From contig CAXXFB010000001.1 in NCBI GenBank assembly GCA_963674545.2, positions 620,001 through 684,000 of the forward strand: DNA of 64,000 nucleotides. Direction: 5' to 3'. Numbering within the stretch: the first letter of the stretch is position 1; each line of letters starts with the position of its first letter. A program made the translations under genes and the position numbers. Below, piece by piece: positions 25,271-34,173 of the stretch. Source of the stretch: JABGQS01 sp963674545 (GTDB taxonomy: Bacteria; Bacillota; Clostridia; Christensenellales; SZUA-584). The notes under the pieces are model-generated. The model searched no databases. It was not told where the DNA came from and saw nothing but the letters and a program-made list of their open reading frames with translations.

Positions 25271-27058
25271 ATGGATATATATCGTTCACATGTACTTGTC
25301 TGCGGCGGTACCGGGTGTACATCTTCCGAATCGCCGAAGATAATAGATAAATTTAATACTGAGATAAAAAAAGCGGGTCTTAATAAAGAAGTTAAAGTAG
25401 TCAAGACTGGTTGCTTTGGCCTTTGTGAAGCAGGTCCGGTAGTAATAATATACCCTGAGGGCAGCTTCTACTCCAGAGTAAAGCCATCTGATGTTTCTGA
25501 AATAGTTCAGGAACACCTTCTTAAGGGAAGACTTGTAAAAAGACTCCTTTTCAAAGAAGCAGATACGGACATTGAAACTTCACTCAATAATATAGGTTTC
25601 TATCAGAAACAGGAACGTATTGCGCTTCGCAACTGCGGTGTCATAGACCCGGAAAAAATCGACGAATACATCGCTTTTGACGGATACAAAGCTCTCGGCA
25701 AGTGCCTGACAGAGCTTGGGCAGCAGGAAGTAATCGACATTCTGAAAGACTCCGGTCTTCGCGGACGTGGAGGCGGCGGATTCCCGACCGGCCTTAAGTG
25801 GCAGTTCTGTAAAAACGAAGATAATAAGCAGAAGTACGTAATCTGCAACGCCGACGAAGGCGATCCGGGCGCATTCATGGACAGAAGCGTTCTTGAAGGT
25901 GACCCCCATGCCGTCCTTGAGGCGATGGCTATTGCAGGATATGCCATAGGCGCAAACATGGGCTATATATATGTGCGTGCAGAATACCCTATCGCTGTCG
26001 AGCGTCTTGGAATAGCTATTGAGCAGGCAAGAGAATACGGTCTTTTAGGTAAAAACATATTCGAAACCGGCTTCGACTTTGATATAGAAATACGTCTTGG
26101 TGCGGGAGCGTTCGTCTGTGGCGAGGAAACGGCTCTTATCTCTTCTATTGAGGGCAAACGCGGCGAGCCTACTCCAAAGCCGCCGTTCCCGGCACAGAAA
26201 GGTCTCTTTGGCAAACCAACTATTATAAACAACGTTGAAACATTAGCTAATATCCCTCAGATAATTCTTAACGGCGCTGATTGGTTTGCCTCAAGAGGCA
26301 CAGAAACCAGTAAGGGAACAAAGGTCTTTGCACTTGGCGGGAAGATTCAGAATACCGGATTGCTGGAGATCCCAATGGGCACAACACTGCGTGAGATCAT
26401 ATATGATGTCGGCGGCGGAATACCAAACGATAAAAAATTTAAAGCTGCGCAGACTGGCGGCCCGTCCGGCGGATGTATACCGGCCGAGCACCTTGATACC
26501 CCCATCGACTACGATTCTCTCTTAAAGATCGGCTCAATGATGGGAAGCGGCGGTCTTATAGTAATGGACGAAGACAACTGTATGGTAGACGTAGCAAGGT
26601 TCTTCCTCGACTTCACAGTCGATGAGTCTTGCGGAAAATGTCCCCCCTGCCGCATCGGTACAAAACGTATGCTGGAGATTTTAGAACGTATCGTAAACGG
26701 TCAGGGAGAGCCCGGAGATATAGAGAAACTGGAACGCCTCGGCAAGAACATAAAAGCTTCTGCGCTTTGCGGCCTTGGCAAGTCTGCTCCGAACCCTGTA
26801 CTTTCTACTATAAAGTACTTTAGAGATGAATATGAAGCTCATATATATGACAAAAAGTGTCCTGCGGGTCATTGCAAGGCTCTCCTTAACTACATCATCA
26901 ACGATAAGTGTATCGGATGCGGAGCTTGTGCGAAAGTCTGCCCTACAAACGCTATATCCGGATCTATAAAAGAGAAGCATTCTATAGACCCAAGCGTTTG
27001 TATCAAGTGCGGCGCATGCGTAGACAAATGTAAATTCTCTGCAATCGATAAGAAATAG
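25271..27058 (+). CDS. hydB: Bifurcating hydrogenase flavoprotein subunit HydB (NuoF-like)
   Basis: This 595-residue protein has an N-terminal thioredoxin-like 2Fe-2S domain (C11, C16 and the TGCFGLC pair). A NuoF core follows with the NADH/FMN loops GLRGRGGGGFPTGLKW and GAGAFVCGEETALISSIEG. Next come the 4Fe-4S ligands ESCGKCPPCRIGT and two C-terminal 4Fe-4S motifs (CIGCGACAKVCP, CIKCGACVDKC). HydB is the NAD(H) site where electrons bifurcate. SD AGGAGG precedes the ATG. The domain order is the standard one for trimeric hydrogenases. Confidence 0.95.
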   Translation: MDIYRSHVLVCGGTGCTSSESPKIIDKFNTEIKKAGLNKEVKVVKTGCFGLCEAGPVVIIYPEGSFYSRVKPSDVSEIVQEHLLKGRLVKRLLFKEADTDIETSLNNIGFYQKQERIALRNCGVIDPEKIDEYIAFDGYKALGKCLTELGQQEVIDILKDSGLRGRGGGGFPTGLKWQFCKNEDNKQKYVICNADEGDPGAFMDRSVLEGDPHAVLEAMAIAGYAIGANMGYIYVRAEYPIAVERLGIAIEQAREYGLLGKNIFETGFDFDIEIRLGAGAFVCGEETALISSIEGKRGEPTPKPPFPAQKGLFGKPTIINNVETLANIPQIILNGADWFASRGTETSKGTKVFALGGKIQNTGLLEIPMGTTLREIIYDVGGGIPNDKKFKAAQTGGPSGGCIPAEHLDTPIDYDSLLKIGSMMGSGGLIVMDEDNCMVDVARFFLDFTVDESCGKCPPCRIGTKRMLEILERIVNGQGEPGDIEKLERLGKNIKASALCGLGKSAPNPVLSTIKYFRDEYEAHIYDKKCPAGHCKALLNYIINDKCIGCGACAKVCPTNAISGSIKEKHSIDPSVCIKCGACVDKCKFSAIDKK

Positions 27059-27074
27059 GAAGGAGTAACTGGAT

Positions 27075-28814
27075 ATGATATCTGTAACCATAGATAATGT
27101 AACTGTGCAGGTGCCAAAAAACACAACCGTGCTTGAAGCGGCACGTGCAGCACATATAAAAATACCGACGCTTTGTTACCTTAAAGGCGTCAACTCGCTC
27201 GGCGCTTGCCGTATCTGTCTTGTTGAAGTATTGGAAGGCGGAAGAGGCCTGCAGGCTTCGTGTACGCTGCCGGCGACTGATGGTATGGTAGTTTCAACTA
27301 CATCAAAAGCCGTTCAGGAAGCACGACAGGTAAACTTAGAGCTTATACTCTCTAACCATGATAAAAGATGCCTTAGCTGTATAAGGAACGGAAGCTGTGA
27401 ACTGCAGCAGCTCTGCGAAGACATGGGCGTAGAAGACGTGCATTATGAAGGCGCAAACATGGACAGACCGATAGATACCGGTTCTCCATCGATAGTGCGT
27501 GACCCTAATAAGTGCATACTCTGCAGACGCTGCATTGCAATGTGCAGTAAAATACAGAAAATAGGCGCTGTCGGCACTACTCAGCGTGGTTTTAATACAA
27601 TTATTGAACCTGTCTTCGGCAAGTCGCTCAATGACGTTCCATGCGTGAATTGCGGACAGTGTATAACCGTCTGCCCTGTCGGGGCGCTTTCAGAAAAGCG
27701 TGAGATAGATTATGTCTGGGATGCATTGGATGACCCCAAAAAACATGTTGTCGTTCAAACAGCTCCCGCTGTCCGGTTCGGGCTTGGCGAAGAGTTCGGC
27801 ATACCTACAGGCAGCAGTGTGACTGGTAAGATGGTAAATGCCTTGAGGCGTCTTGGATTTGACAAAGTCTTCGATACAGACTTTGCAGCAGACCTTACAA
27901 TACTCGAGGAAGGAACCGAACTGCTTGACCGTATCAACAACGGCGGAAAGCTGCCTATGATAACCTCTTGCAGCCCGGGCTGGATAAAGTACTGCGAGCA
28001 TTTCTTCCCGGATTTCCTCGACAATCTTTCGACGTGCAAATCGCCCCACCAGATGGAAGGCGCTGTTATCAAGACTTACTACGCAGATAAGTTCGGTATA
28101 AATCCCGATGATATCTATGTTGTTTCCATAATGCCTTGTACTGCAAAGAAGTTTGAAAAAGAACGTGACGAAATGGCTGTAAACGGAAGGCGTGATGTTG
28201 ACGCTGTGCTCACGACCAGAGAGCTTGCCCGGATGATAAAACAGGCAAACATAGATTTCGTCAATCTTCCGGAAGAAGACTTCGACAAAGTGCTGGGTGA
28301 GTCTTCCGGCGCTGCTGTCATCTTTGGTGCAACAGGCGGCGTCATGGAGGCTGCCATCCGTACTGTAGCGGATATTCTTACCGGTGAAGACTTAAAAGAT
28401 ATTGAGTATACATCTGTCAGAGGAATCGAAGGTGTTAAAGAAGCAACCGTAAACGTAGCAGGAATGGATATCAACGTAGCTGTAGCAAACGGCACCGGCA
28501 ACGCCAAAGACCTTCTTGAAGCGATTCGTGCAGGCAAAAAGGATTACCACTTCATCGAAGTGATGGGCTGCCCCGGCGGCTGTGTATCCGGCGGCGGACA
28601 GCCGATAGTCTCTGCTTCCAAGCGTATGGATGTAGACCCGCGTGTTGCAAGGGCTAAGGCGACTTACCAGGAAGACTCAGAAAAGCAGATAAGGAAATCT
28701 CATCAGAATGCAGAAGTCAAACAGCTTTACGATGAGTTCCTAGGAAAGCCGAACGGGCACAAGTCTCACGAGCTGCTGCACACACATTATCATCAAAAGC
28801 CGAAGTACAAATAA
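27075..28814 (+). CDS. hydA: [FeFe]-hydrogenase catalytic subunit HydA (HndD-like)
   Basis: This 579-residue subunit has an N-terminal 2Fe-2S domain (CYLKGVNSLGACRICLVE ... C) and a NuoG-like His-Cys3 motif (HDKRCLSCIRNGSCELQQLC). Two 4Fe-4S motifs (CILCRRCIAMC, CVNCGQCITVCP) and the H-domain follow. H-cluster motifs are TSCSPGW, MPCTAKKFE and GCPGGCVSGGGQP. It makes or uses hydrogen with NADH and ferredoxin. L1 has serine where CpI-type enzymes have the second cysteine of TSCCP; I recall this variant in trimeric enzymes. SD GAAGGAG, and a strong terminator follows. Confidence 0.95.
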   Translation: MISVTIDNVTVQVPKNTTVLEAARAAHIKIPTLCYLKGVNSLGACRICLVEVLEGGRGLQASCTLPATDGMVVSTTSKAVQEARQVNLELILSNHDKRCLSCIRNGSCELQQLCEDMGVEDVHYEGANMDRPIDTGSPSIVRDPNKCILCRRCIAMCSKIQKIGAVGTTQRGFNTIIEPVFGKSLNDVPCVNCGQCITVCPVGALSEKREIDYVWDALDDPKKHVVVQTAPAVRFGLGEEFGIPTGSSVTGKMVNALRRLGFDKVFDTDFAADLTILEEGTELLDRINNGGKLPMITSCSPGWIKYCEHFFPDFLDNLSTCKSPHQMEGAVIKTYYADKFGINPDDIYVVSIMPCTAKKFEKERDEMAVNGRRDVDAVLTTRELARMIKQANIDFVNLPEEDFDKVLGESSGAAVIFGATGGVMEAAIRTVADILTGEDLKDIEYTSVRGIEGVKEATVNVAGMDINVAVANGTGNAKDLLEAIRAGKKDYHFIEVMGCPGGCVSGGGQPIVSASKRMDVDPRVARAKATYQEDSEKQIRKSHQNAEVKQLYDEFLGKPNGHKSHELLHTHYHQKPKYK

Positions 28815-28825
28815 GCACAAAGTCA

Positions 28826-28856
28826 AAGTCCGGACAAATATGTCCGGACTTTTTTA
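28826..28856 (+). terminator. Terminator after hydrogenase operon
   Basis: Perfect 11-base stem AAGTCCGGACA/TGTCCGGACTT (28826-28836 with 28841-28851), 4-base loop, followed by TTTTT. Confidence 0.93.
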
Positions 28857-28898
28857 TTTAGGTAGTTTTTCTAGAATTACTTGTCGTTGCAATAATAT

Positions 28899-28927
28899 TT
28901 GACAAACACTTATTTATAATAAATAAT
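28899..28927 (+). promoter_or_regulatory. Promoter of LysR-type regulator
   Basis: TTGACA (28899-28904), 17-base spacer, AATAAT (28922-28927), about 30 bases before the ATG. Confidence 0.6.
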
Positions 28928-28957
28928 ATGCATATACCTAATATTTAAGGAGCATTT

Positions 28958-29866
28958 ATGGATACAGCAGCTATAGAAACTTTCCTTGCCGTGGCTTACG
29001 GCAAAAATATGACCGCTGTCGCAAAGCAGCTTTTCGTTTCACAGTCTACTATAAGCCTGCGACTTGGCCGTCTGGAAGAAGAACTCGGTAAAAAGCTAAT
29101 AATACGAAGCAAGGGCATTCGTGGTGTGACTCTGACTGAAGACGGTGTACACTTCATACCTATCGCAGAGCGGTGGCTAGCCTTGATTGATGATACAAAA
29201 TCCTTTGGCAGAAATGTACCTGCGCATAAGCTCCAGGTCGGCGGAACTGGGACTATCAACTCTACCCTGCTTTCCGACTTCCTGCTGAAATTCATACGTG
29301 AAAATCCGGCGTTCAGCATATCTCACACTTCGTCAAGGTCTCCGCAGACCATCAGTATGGTAGACACCTATCTGCTGGACATCGGCTTTACTCACCGCCA
29401 GCCCGCCGGCACAAACAAGAATCTTGTTTCACGCCCGGCTTACAGAGAAAAGATGTATCTCGCCTGCTCGCAGGAAAGCAGCTTTGCAGCAGACATAATT
29501 GAAACATCCAGCCTTATCCCCGAAAATGAAGTTTGCCTTGTATGGTCGGAAGATACTACGCTCTGGCGTAACCGTATCTGGGGTGCCGATATAGACTACA
29601 AGGTTTATACTGTCGATTTGAACCTGCGTTTAAGGCTGATGGAAAACCCGGAGTTCTGGACGCTTTGCCCCTCTTCTCTTGTAAATATGTACAGCAGTTA
29701 TCCCGGCGTTCGCATATGCAGTTTTTCAGATCCTCCGCCGGATATAGTAATATATGCAGTTACAAGGGGTAAACAGAGTGAAAGCCTTGTAAAAGATGTG
29801 GAATATTTTCTTGAGCAGTTCAAGGAATATATTAAAGCATTGAATGTACCGGGACTTTGCTGCTAG
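28958..29866 (+). CDS. LysR family transcriptional regulator
   Basis: This 302-residue regulator has an N-terminal winged helix (TFLAVAYGKNMTAVAKQLFVSQSTISLRLGRLEEELGKKL) and a periplasmic-binding-like effector domain after residue 90. SD AAGGAG precedes the ATG. It is convergent with, and overlaps by 4 bases, the MFS transporter gene. Its target and effector are unknown; the neighbouring MFS or glutamate dehydrogenase genes are possible targets. Confidence 0.9.
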   Translation: MDTAAIETFLAVAYGKNMTAVAKQLFVSQSTISLRLGRLEEELGKKLIIRSKGIRGVTLTEDGVHFIPIAERWLALIDDTKSFGRNVPAHKLQVGGTGTINSTLLSDFLLKFIRENPAFSISHTSSRSPQTISMVDTYLLDIGFTHRQPAGTNKNLVSRPAYREKMYLACSQESSFAADIIETSSLIPENEVCLVWSEDTTLWRNRIWGADIDYKVYTVDLNLRLRLMENPEFWTLCPSSLVNMYSSYPGVRICSFSDPPPDIVIYAVTRGKQSESLVKDVEYFLEQFKEYIKALNVPGLCC

Positions 29867-31020
29867 GCAGCCTCTTTAGGCTTTCTGTTCCTTTTGCCTG
29901 TCAACCGGCTGGCCATATATATGCATCCGAACATGAGAACACTGCTGCCAAAAAATACGCTTGAAAGGCCTGCAATACCTGCAACCGCTCCGAAAAATAC
30001 AGGGCTAACTGACTGTGCTGAACTGTTTGCCATAACACGCATGGCAATTATACGGCTTCTGTTTTCAGGCGTAGACACCTCCGTCACTGTTATCAGCGTA
30101 AGCGGATAAGTCAGCCCATATGTAAAGCCGTAGATAAGTGCTATTGCAAGCAGCGGATAGAAGCTCTTTGCTATTCCCATAAATGCAATGCATACACTGC
30201 CAAGTATCAGGCTCCCTAAGAAAACCCTCTGTCTTGTAAATAGCCGGCACAACTTTCCCAGCAACGGCCTTATTACCATAGCAGCCAGCGAGCCTGCGCT
30301 TATTGTCAACCCAACCTGAGAGGAAGTAAGTCCGACTTCCGTTACACCATACAGCGGAAAATATGTGGAGTAAACATCGAAAGTAAAGAAAACCAGCGCA
30401 CTCAAAAGAACATTAGCAATGATTTTTTTATTCTTTATCAGCGATGAAAGGCTGGTTTTTCGCTCGCCTTCAAAGCATCTGTAATTGGGCATGGACAATA
30501 TAAGTATAAAAGCTGCGATCCCAAGAATAGTTGCTCCCAGAAATCCGAGGTTCGGCCCCAACGTATCCTGTAGATACCCTCCGATAGCCGGCCCTGCAAA
30601 AGCTCCTACTGAAGCAGCGAAGTAGAAATACCCAACCTGCTTCTCACGGGCCTTATCGTCCGTTACAGCTGTCATTATCGACTGGCTGGATACAAGTATA
30701 GTCCCATGGGCAACGCCGAGCATAACGGTCGCTATGCCCGTCAAGAGCAGTCCTTTTGCCGCTACCATTAAAAGTGTTCCTGCAATGAAAAACACTGCTC
30801 CTACTGCTAAAGGAAGCTTCTGCCCTCTTTTGTCCAAAATTTTGCCAATAAGAAGTGCGAAAAATACCTGTATGATACTATATAGTGAAATGATTATGCC
30901 AACCTGCATTTCGTTTGCGCCAAGGCTGACCGCCAAAATCGATATGTACGGTCTTGATGCAAAGCGTGCTGCAAAATATAGAAAGTTAAGTGCTATTGCC
31001 ATGCGGGTAAGTTTTTTCAT
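29863..31020 (-). CDS. MFS transporter
   Basis: From the ATG at 31020 this is a 385-residue, 12-segment major facilitator protein. Seen are the loop 2-3 motif-A-like GKILDKRGQKLPLAVG, the glycine-rich motif near VGYFYFAASVGAFAGPAIGGYL, and Arg/Lys-rich cytoplasmic loops. The ATG is preceded by SD AAAGGG; the longer frame to 31074 lacks an SD. The pattern resembles drug or sugar efflux carriers, and the substrate cannot be told. Confidence 0.88.
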   Translation of the reverse strand: MKKLTRMAIALNFLYFAARFASRPYISILAVSLGANEMQVGIIISLYSIIQVFFALLIGKILDKRGQKLPLAVGAVFFIAGTLLMVAAKGLLLTGIATVMLGVAHGTILVSSQSIMTAVTDDKAREKQVGYFYFAASVGAFAGPAIGGYLQDTLGPNLGFLGATILGIAAFILILSMPNYRCFEGERKTSLSSLIKNKKIIANVLLSALVFFTFDVYSTYFPLYGVTEVGLTSSQVGLTISAGSLAAMVIRPLLGKLCRLFTRQRVFLGSLILGSVCIAFMGIAKSFYPLLAIALIYGFTYGLTYPLTLITVTEVSTPENRSRIIAMRVMANSSAQSVSPVFFGAVAGIAGLSSVFFGSSVLMFGCIYMASRLTGKRNRKPKEAA

Positions 31021-31203
31021 AATAAACCCTTTGTCGTCTGCGGGAACGTCTCCGGCTATTTCAATCTTATGCATAAAGCATAGCAGAAATAAAGTGTTTT
31101 ATAAAATACATATTTATTGAGTTAAATATCATTTTTTATGATATTTAAAGTTTTATGCTTTTTGAGTCAGAACAAATATCTTCCGCCCCGGCAGCAGCTC
31201 TTC

Positions 31204-31241
31204 TTGCAAAAATCATTATACTTGTGATAGTCTTATATCAC
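31204..31241 (+). promoter_or_regulatory. Possible gdhA promoter with inverted repeat
   Basis: TTGCAA (31204-31209), 16-base spacer, GATAGT (31226-31231). An inverted repeat GTGATA/TATCAC (31224-31229 with 31236-31241) overlaps the -10 and could be a repressor operator. Confidence 0.4.
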
Positions 31242-31291
31242 ATCCTTGAAATGCACAAATTCACCATTTTGTCATGAAAGGAGATTTTGCA

Positions 31292-32638
31292 ATGACTTCC
31301 GCATCTTATGTTTCCGGGGTACTCGACAGCCTTGTTGCCATGAACCGTCATGAACCCGAGTTCCTGCAGGCAGCAACCGAAGTGCTCGAATCGCTAAGGC
31401 TTGTGATAGACAAGCACCCTGAATATATAAAAGCGAATATATTGGAACGCATAGTAATACCTGAACGTTCTTTTATCTTCCGTATCACATGGATGGATGA
31501 TGAAAACAACATAAAGGTAAACACAGGCTATCGTGTACAGTTCAACAGCGCAATCGGGCCATATAAAGGCGGCACACGCTTCCACCCTTCCGTCAACCTC
31601 GGGATAATTAAATTTCTCGGATTCGAACAGATTTTTAAGAATGCCCTAACTGGTCTTTCCATAGGCGGAGCAAAAGGTGGCAGCGACTTCGACCCGAAAG
31701 GCAAATCGGACGCCGAAGTGATGCGCTTTTGCCAGAGTTATATGACAGAGCTACACAAACACATCGGGCCAAATCGCGATATTCCTGCAGGTGATATCGG
31801 CGTCGGTCAAAGAGAGATCGGCTATCTGTACGGTCAATATAAGCGCATCACCGGAGAACACACTGGTGTGCTTACGGGCAAAGGCCTCTTGTACGGCGGC
31901 AGCCATGCAAGAAAGGAATCGACCGGATATGGGCTGGTTTATCTTGTCGAAGAAATGATGAAATTCAACAGAAGAGGCAACTTCAACGGCAAAACAGTAG
32001 TAATATCCGGCTCTGGTAACGTAGCTATATACGCTAACGAAAAAGCAGCAGAGCTCGGAGCAAAAGTGCTTGCCATGAGCGATTCTGATGGTTTCGTATA
32101 CGACAAAAAAGGCATCAACCTCAATACTATAAAACAAATAAAAGAAGTTGAACGCGGCAGGATATCGGAATATGTCAAATATCATCCAAAAGCAGAATAT
32201 AAAAAAGAGAGCAGAGATATCTGGTCTGTCCCCTGCGAAATAGCTCTTCCCTGTGCAACAGAAAATGAGCTAGACGAACAGGAAGCAAAAATGCTGGCTA
32301 GAAACGGCTGTATAGCCGTCGGCGAAGGTGCAAATATGCCTTCTACCCCGCAGGCTATATCAGTATTCCAGAAAAGCAATATTCTCTTTGCACCCGGAAA
32401 AGCCGCTAATGCCGGAGGCGTAGCAGTGTCTGCTCTCGAAATGAGCCAAAACAGCGAAAAACTCTCCTGGCCTTTCAAACAGGTAGATAACAAACTAAAA
32501 GAAATAATGCTGAAGATATTCAACGAGTCCGCCGAAGCTGCAGAGCAGTATGGACACAAAGGTAATTATGTTATAGGCTCCAACATAGTCGGTTTTAAAA
32601 AGGTCGCCGACGCTATGATAGAGCTGGGGCTTATTTAA
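31292..32638 (+). CDS. gdhA: NADP-type glutamate dehydrogenase
   Basis: This 448-residue enzyme interconverts glutamate and 2-oxoglutarate + ammonia. It shows the substrate lysine region GPYKGGTRFHPSVN, the catalytic GGAKGGSDFDPKGKSD, PAGDIGVGQREIGYLYGQYKR, and the Rossmann VVISGSGNVAIYA. Length and motifs match the hexameric NADP(H) class (GdhA, about 450 residues). The ATG at 31292 is chosen because SD AAAGGAGA lies directly upstream and overlaps the earlier ATG at 31274. It stands alone and closes with a bidirectional terminator. Confidence 0.95.
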   Translation: MTSASYVSGVLDSLVAMNRHEPEFLQAATEVLESLRLVIDKHPEYIKANILERIVIPERSFIFRITWMDDENNIKVNTGYRVQFNSAIGPYKGGTRFHPSVNLGIIKFLGFEQIFKNALTGLSIGGAKGGSDFDPKGKSDAEVMRFCQSYMTELHKHIGPNRDIPAGDIGVGQREIGYLYGQYKRITGEHTGVLTGKGLLYGGSHARKESTGYGLVYLVEEMMKFNRRGNFNGKTVVISGSGNVAIYANEKAAELGAKVLAMSDSDGFVYDKKGINLNTIKQIKEVERGRISEYVKYHPKAEYKKESRDIWSVPCEIALPCATENELDEQEAKMLARNGCIAVGEGANMPSTPQAISVFQKSNILFAPGKAANAGGVAVSALEMSQNSEKLSWPFKQVDNKLKEIMLKIFNESAEAAEQYGHKGNYVIGSNIVGFKKVADAMIELGLI

Positions 32639-32648
32639 CCTATAGTGC

Positions 32649-32678
32649 AAAAAACCGGACAGTAATGTCCGGTTTTTT
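32649..32678. terminator. Bidirectional terminator
   Basis: Stem CCGGACA/TGTCCGG with A-tract before and T-tract after (32649-32661 with 32666-32678). It serves gdhA on the plus strand and the small gene at 32681 on the minus strand. Confidence 0.9.
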
Positions 32679-32680
32679 CA

Positions 32681-32992
32681 TCATCCTTTGACTTTTATAT
32701 TCTGTATGAAATCCAGGTTTATTATTTCGATGCCGCTTTTTGTTTCTACTTCTACCCAGTTTTCATTGACTTCAACAATTTTTCCTTTGGCCGACACTCC
32801 CATATTGCCTGTTGTCACATAGCAATATTTACCGATGTACTTCTTCACAAGTTCGTTTGTCATTGCGCTCCTCCCCTTCTTTCTATTAATTATCAACCTT
32901 GCCATATTTCTTACAGATGTCTGTTGTGGTATTATTATCAAAAATAAAATTATGAATATCGGCATCCATGCGGTAATATAAGTCGTCTCCAT
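32681..32992 (-). CDS. Small membrane-anchored protein (DUF6897-like)
   Basis: The 103-residue frame starts 3 bases after thiI and has one N-terminal membrane segment (residues 9-22), a basic stretch (RLIINRKKGR) and a small beta-rich domain (YIGKYCYVTTG ... GKIVEVNENWVEVETKSGIEIINLDFIQNI). This domain resembles small SH3-like proteins next to thiI in Clostridia. An internal ATG at 32863 has a better SD (GGGAGGAG) and would give a soluble 60-residue form, so both starts are possible. Function unknown. Confidence 0.65.
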   Translation of the reverse strand: METTYITAWMPIFIILFLIIIPQQTSVRNMARLIINRKKGRSAMTNELVKKYIGKYCYVTTGNMGVSAKGKIVEVNENWVEVETKSGIEIINLDFIQNIKVKG

Positions 32993-32995
32993 TCT

Positions 32996-34171
32996 TTATC
33001 CTATAACCTTCACAACATGATCCTTTATGGCTGATTCTATCATCTCTTCAACATCCAGTTTTGCTTCTGCTTTTTCTATCTCACTCATCTTCGGCTTTAT
33101 TACCGGATGCTTTGGTACAAATACTGTACAGCAGTCTTCATACGGCAATATAGACGTCTCAAAAGTACCATACTTCTCCGCCTGTGCCGTTATCTCTATC
33201 TTATCCATACCTATAAGCGGGCGAAGTACTGTCATATCCACTGCGCTGTTGGTTGCATACAGCGCTTCAAGAGTCTGGCTGGCAACCTGCCCGACGCTTT
33301 CACCCGTTATAAGAGCCATCGTAGAATCCTGCCTTGCAATACGCTGTGCTATCCTCATCATAAAACGTCTCATAAGAACTGTTAAATACTCGGAAGGGCA
33401 TTCTGTGTGCAGCTTCATCTGTATGTCTGTAAATCTTACTACATGCAGCTTTATACTGCCTGTATAGCGGCTCATCAGCATTGTCAAATCATATACCTTA
33501 GCAAGTGCTTTATCGCTCGTATACGGGAAGCTCTCAAAGTGTACCGCCGTCAATGACACTCCACGCTTTGCGATCATGCAGCCGGCTACAGGGCTGTCTA
33601 TTCCGCCTGAAAGAAGCAGCGTAGCGCTTCCATTACAGCCAACAGGCATACCGCCCGGCCCTGGCAGCATCCGTGTGAATACATAAGCCTGCTGTCTCAT
33701 TTCTAAATAAGCAGTTATTTCCGGGTTTGTCAGCTCCACCTTAAGCCCGTCAACTCTGTCCAGTATCACGCCGCCTGCCTTTGCTGCCATATCCATAGAT
33801 TTCATTGGAAACCGCTTGTCTGCACGCTTTGCCTCCACTTTAAAAGTCACGGTCTCTTTATCTATTTCTTTTCGAAGTTGCTCCACCATCTCTGCCATCA
33901 GCTCTGCCGCTTTGTCGAAGTCCTGCTCCAGCATCACACCAGGGCTGTATGAGTGTATGCCGAACACACAGGACAGTGCATCAAGCGTCCTTTCAAGGTC
34001 TGCATTACTTACGTTATGCACATAAACCCTGCTCTCCCCACGTTTCACTACCGGCTCCCCTATTCCTTTAAGAGCGACTCTTATATTCTTTACAAGCGCT
34101 TTTTCAAAGAAAGGACGATTGAGTCCCTTTAAATGTATTTCAGCGTAGCGTACTATAATTACGTTTTCCAT
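32996..34171 (-). CDS. thiI: tRNA 4-thiouridine synthase ThiI
   Basis: ThiI uses ATP and cysteine-derived sulphur to make 4-thiouridine at tRNA position 8; some members also feed thiamine synthesis. Seen are an N-terminal ferredoxin-like/THUMP region and the PP-loop SGGIDSPVAGCMIAKRG. The C-terminal rhodanese domain of E. coli ThiI is absent, as in many Firmicutes, so only the tRNA role is expected. The ATG at 34171 (MENVIIVRYAEIHLKGLN) is preferred over a TTG at 34177. It follows the cysteine desulfurase gene by two bases. Confidence 0.93.
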   Translation of the reverse strand: MENVIIVRYAEIHLKGLNRPFFEKALVKNIRVALKGIGEPVVKRGESRVYVHNVSNADLERTLDALSCVFGIHSYSPGVMLEQDFDKAAELMAEMVEQLRKEIDKETVTFKVEAKRADKRFPMKSMDMAAKAGGVILDRVDGLKVELTNPEITAYLEMRQQAYVFTRMLPGPGGMPVGCNGSATLLLSGGIDSPVAGCMIAKRGVSLTAVHFESFPYTSDKALAKVYDLTMLMSRYTGSIKLHVVRFTDIQMKLHTECPSEYLTVLMRRFMMRIAQRIARQDSTMALITGESVGQVASQTLEALYATNSAVDMTVLRPLIGMDKIEITAQAEKYGTFETSILPYEDCCTVFVPKHPVIKPKMSEIEKAEAKLDVEEMIESAIKDHVVKVIG

Positions 34172-34173
34172 GA

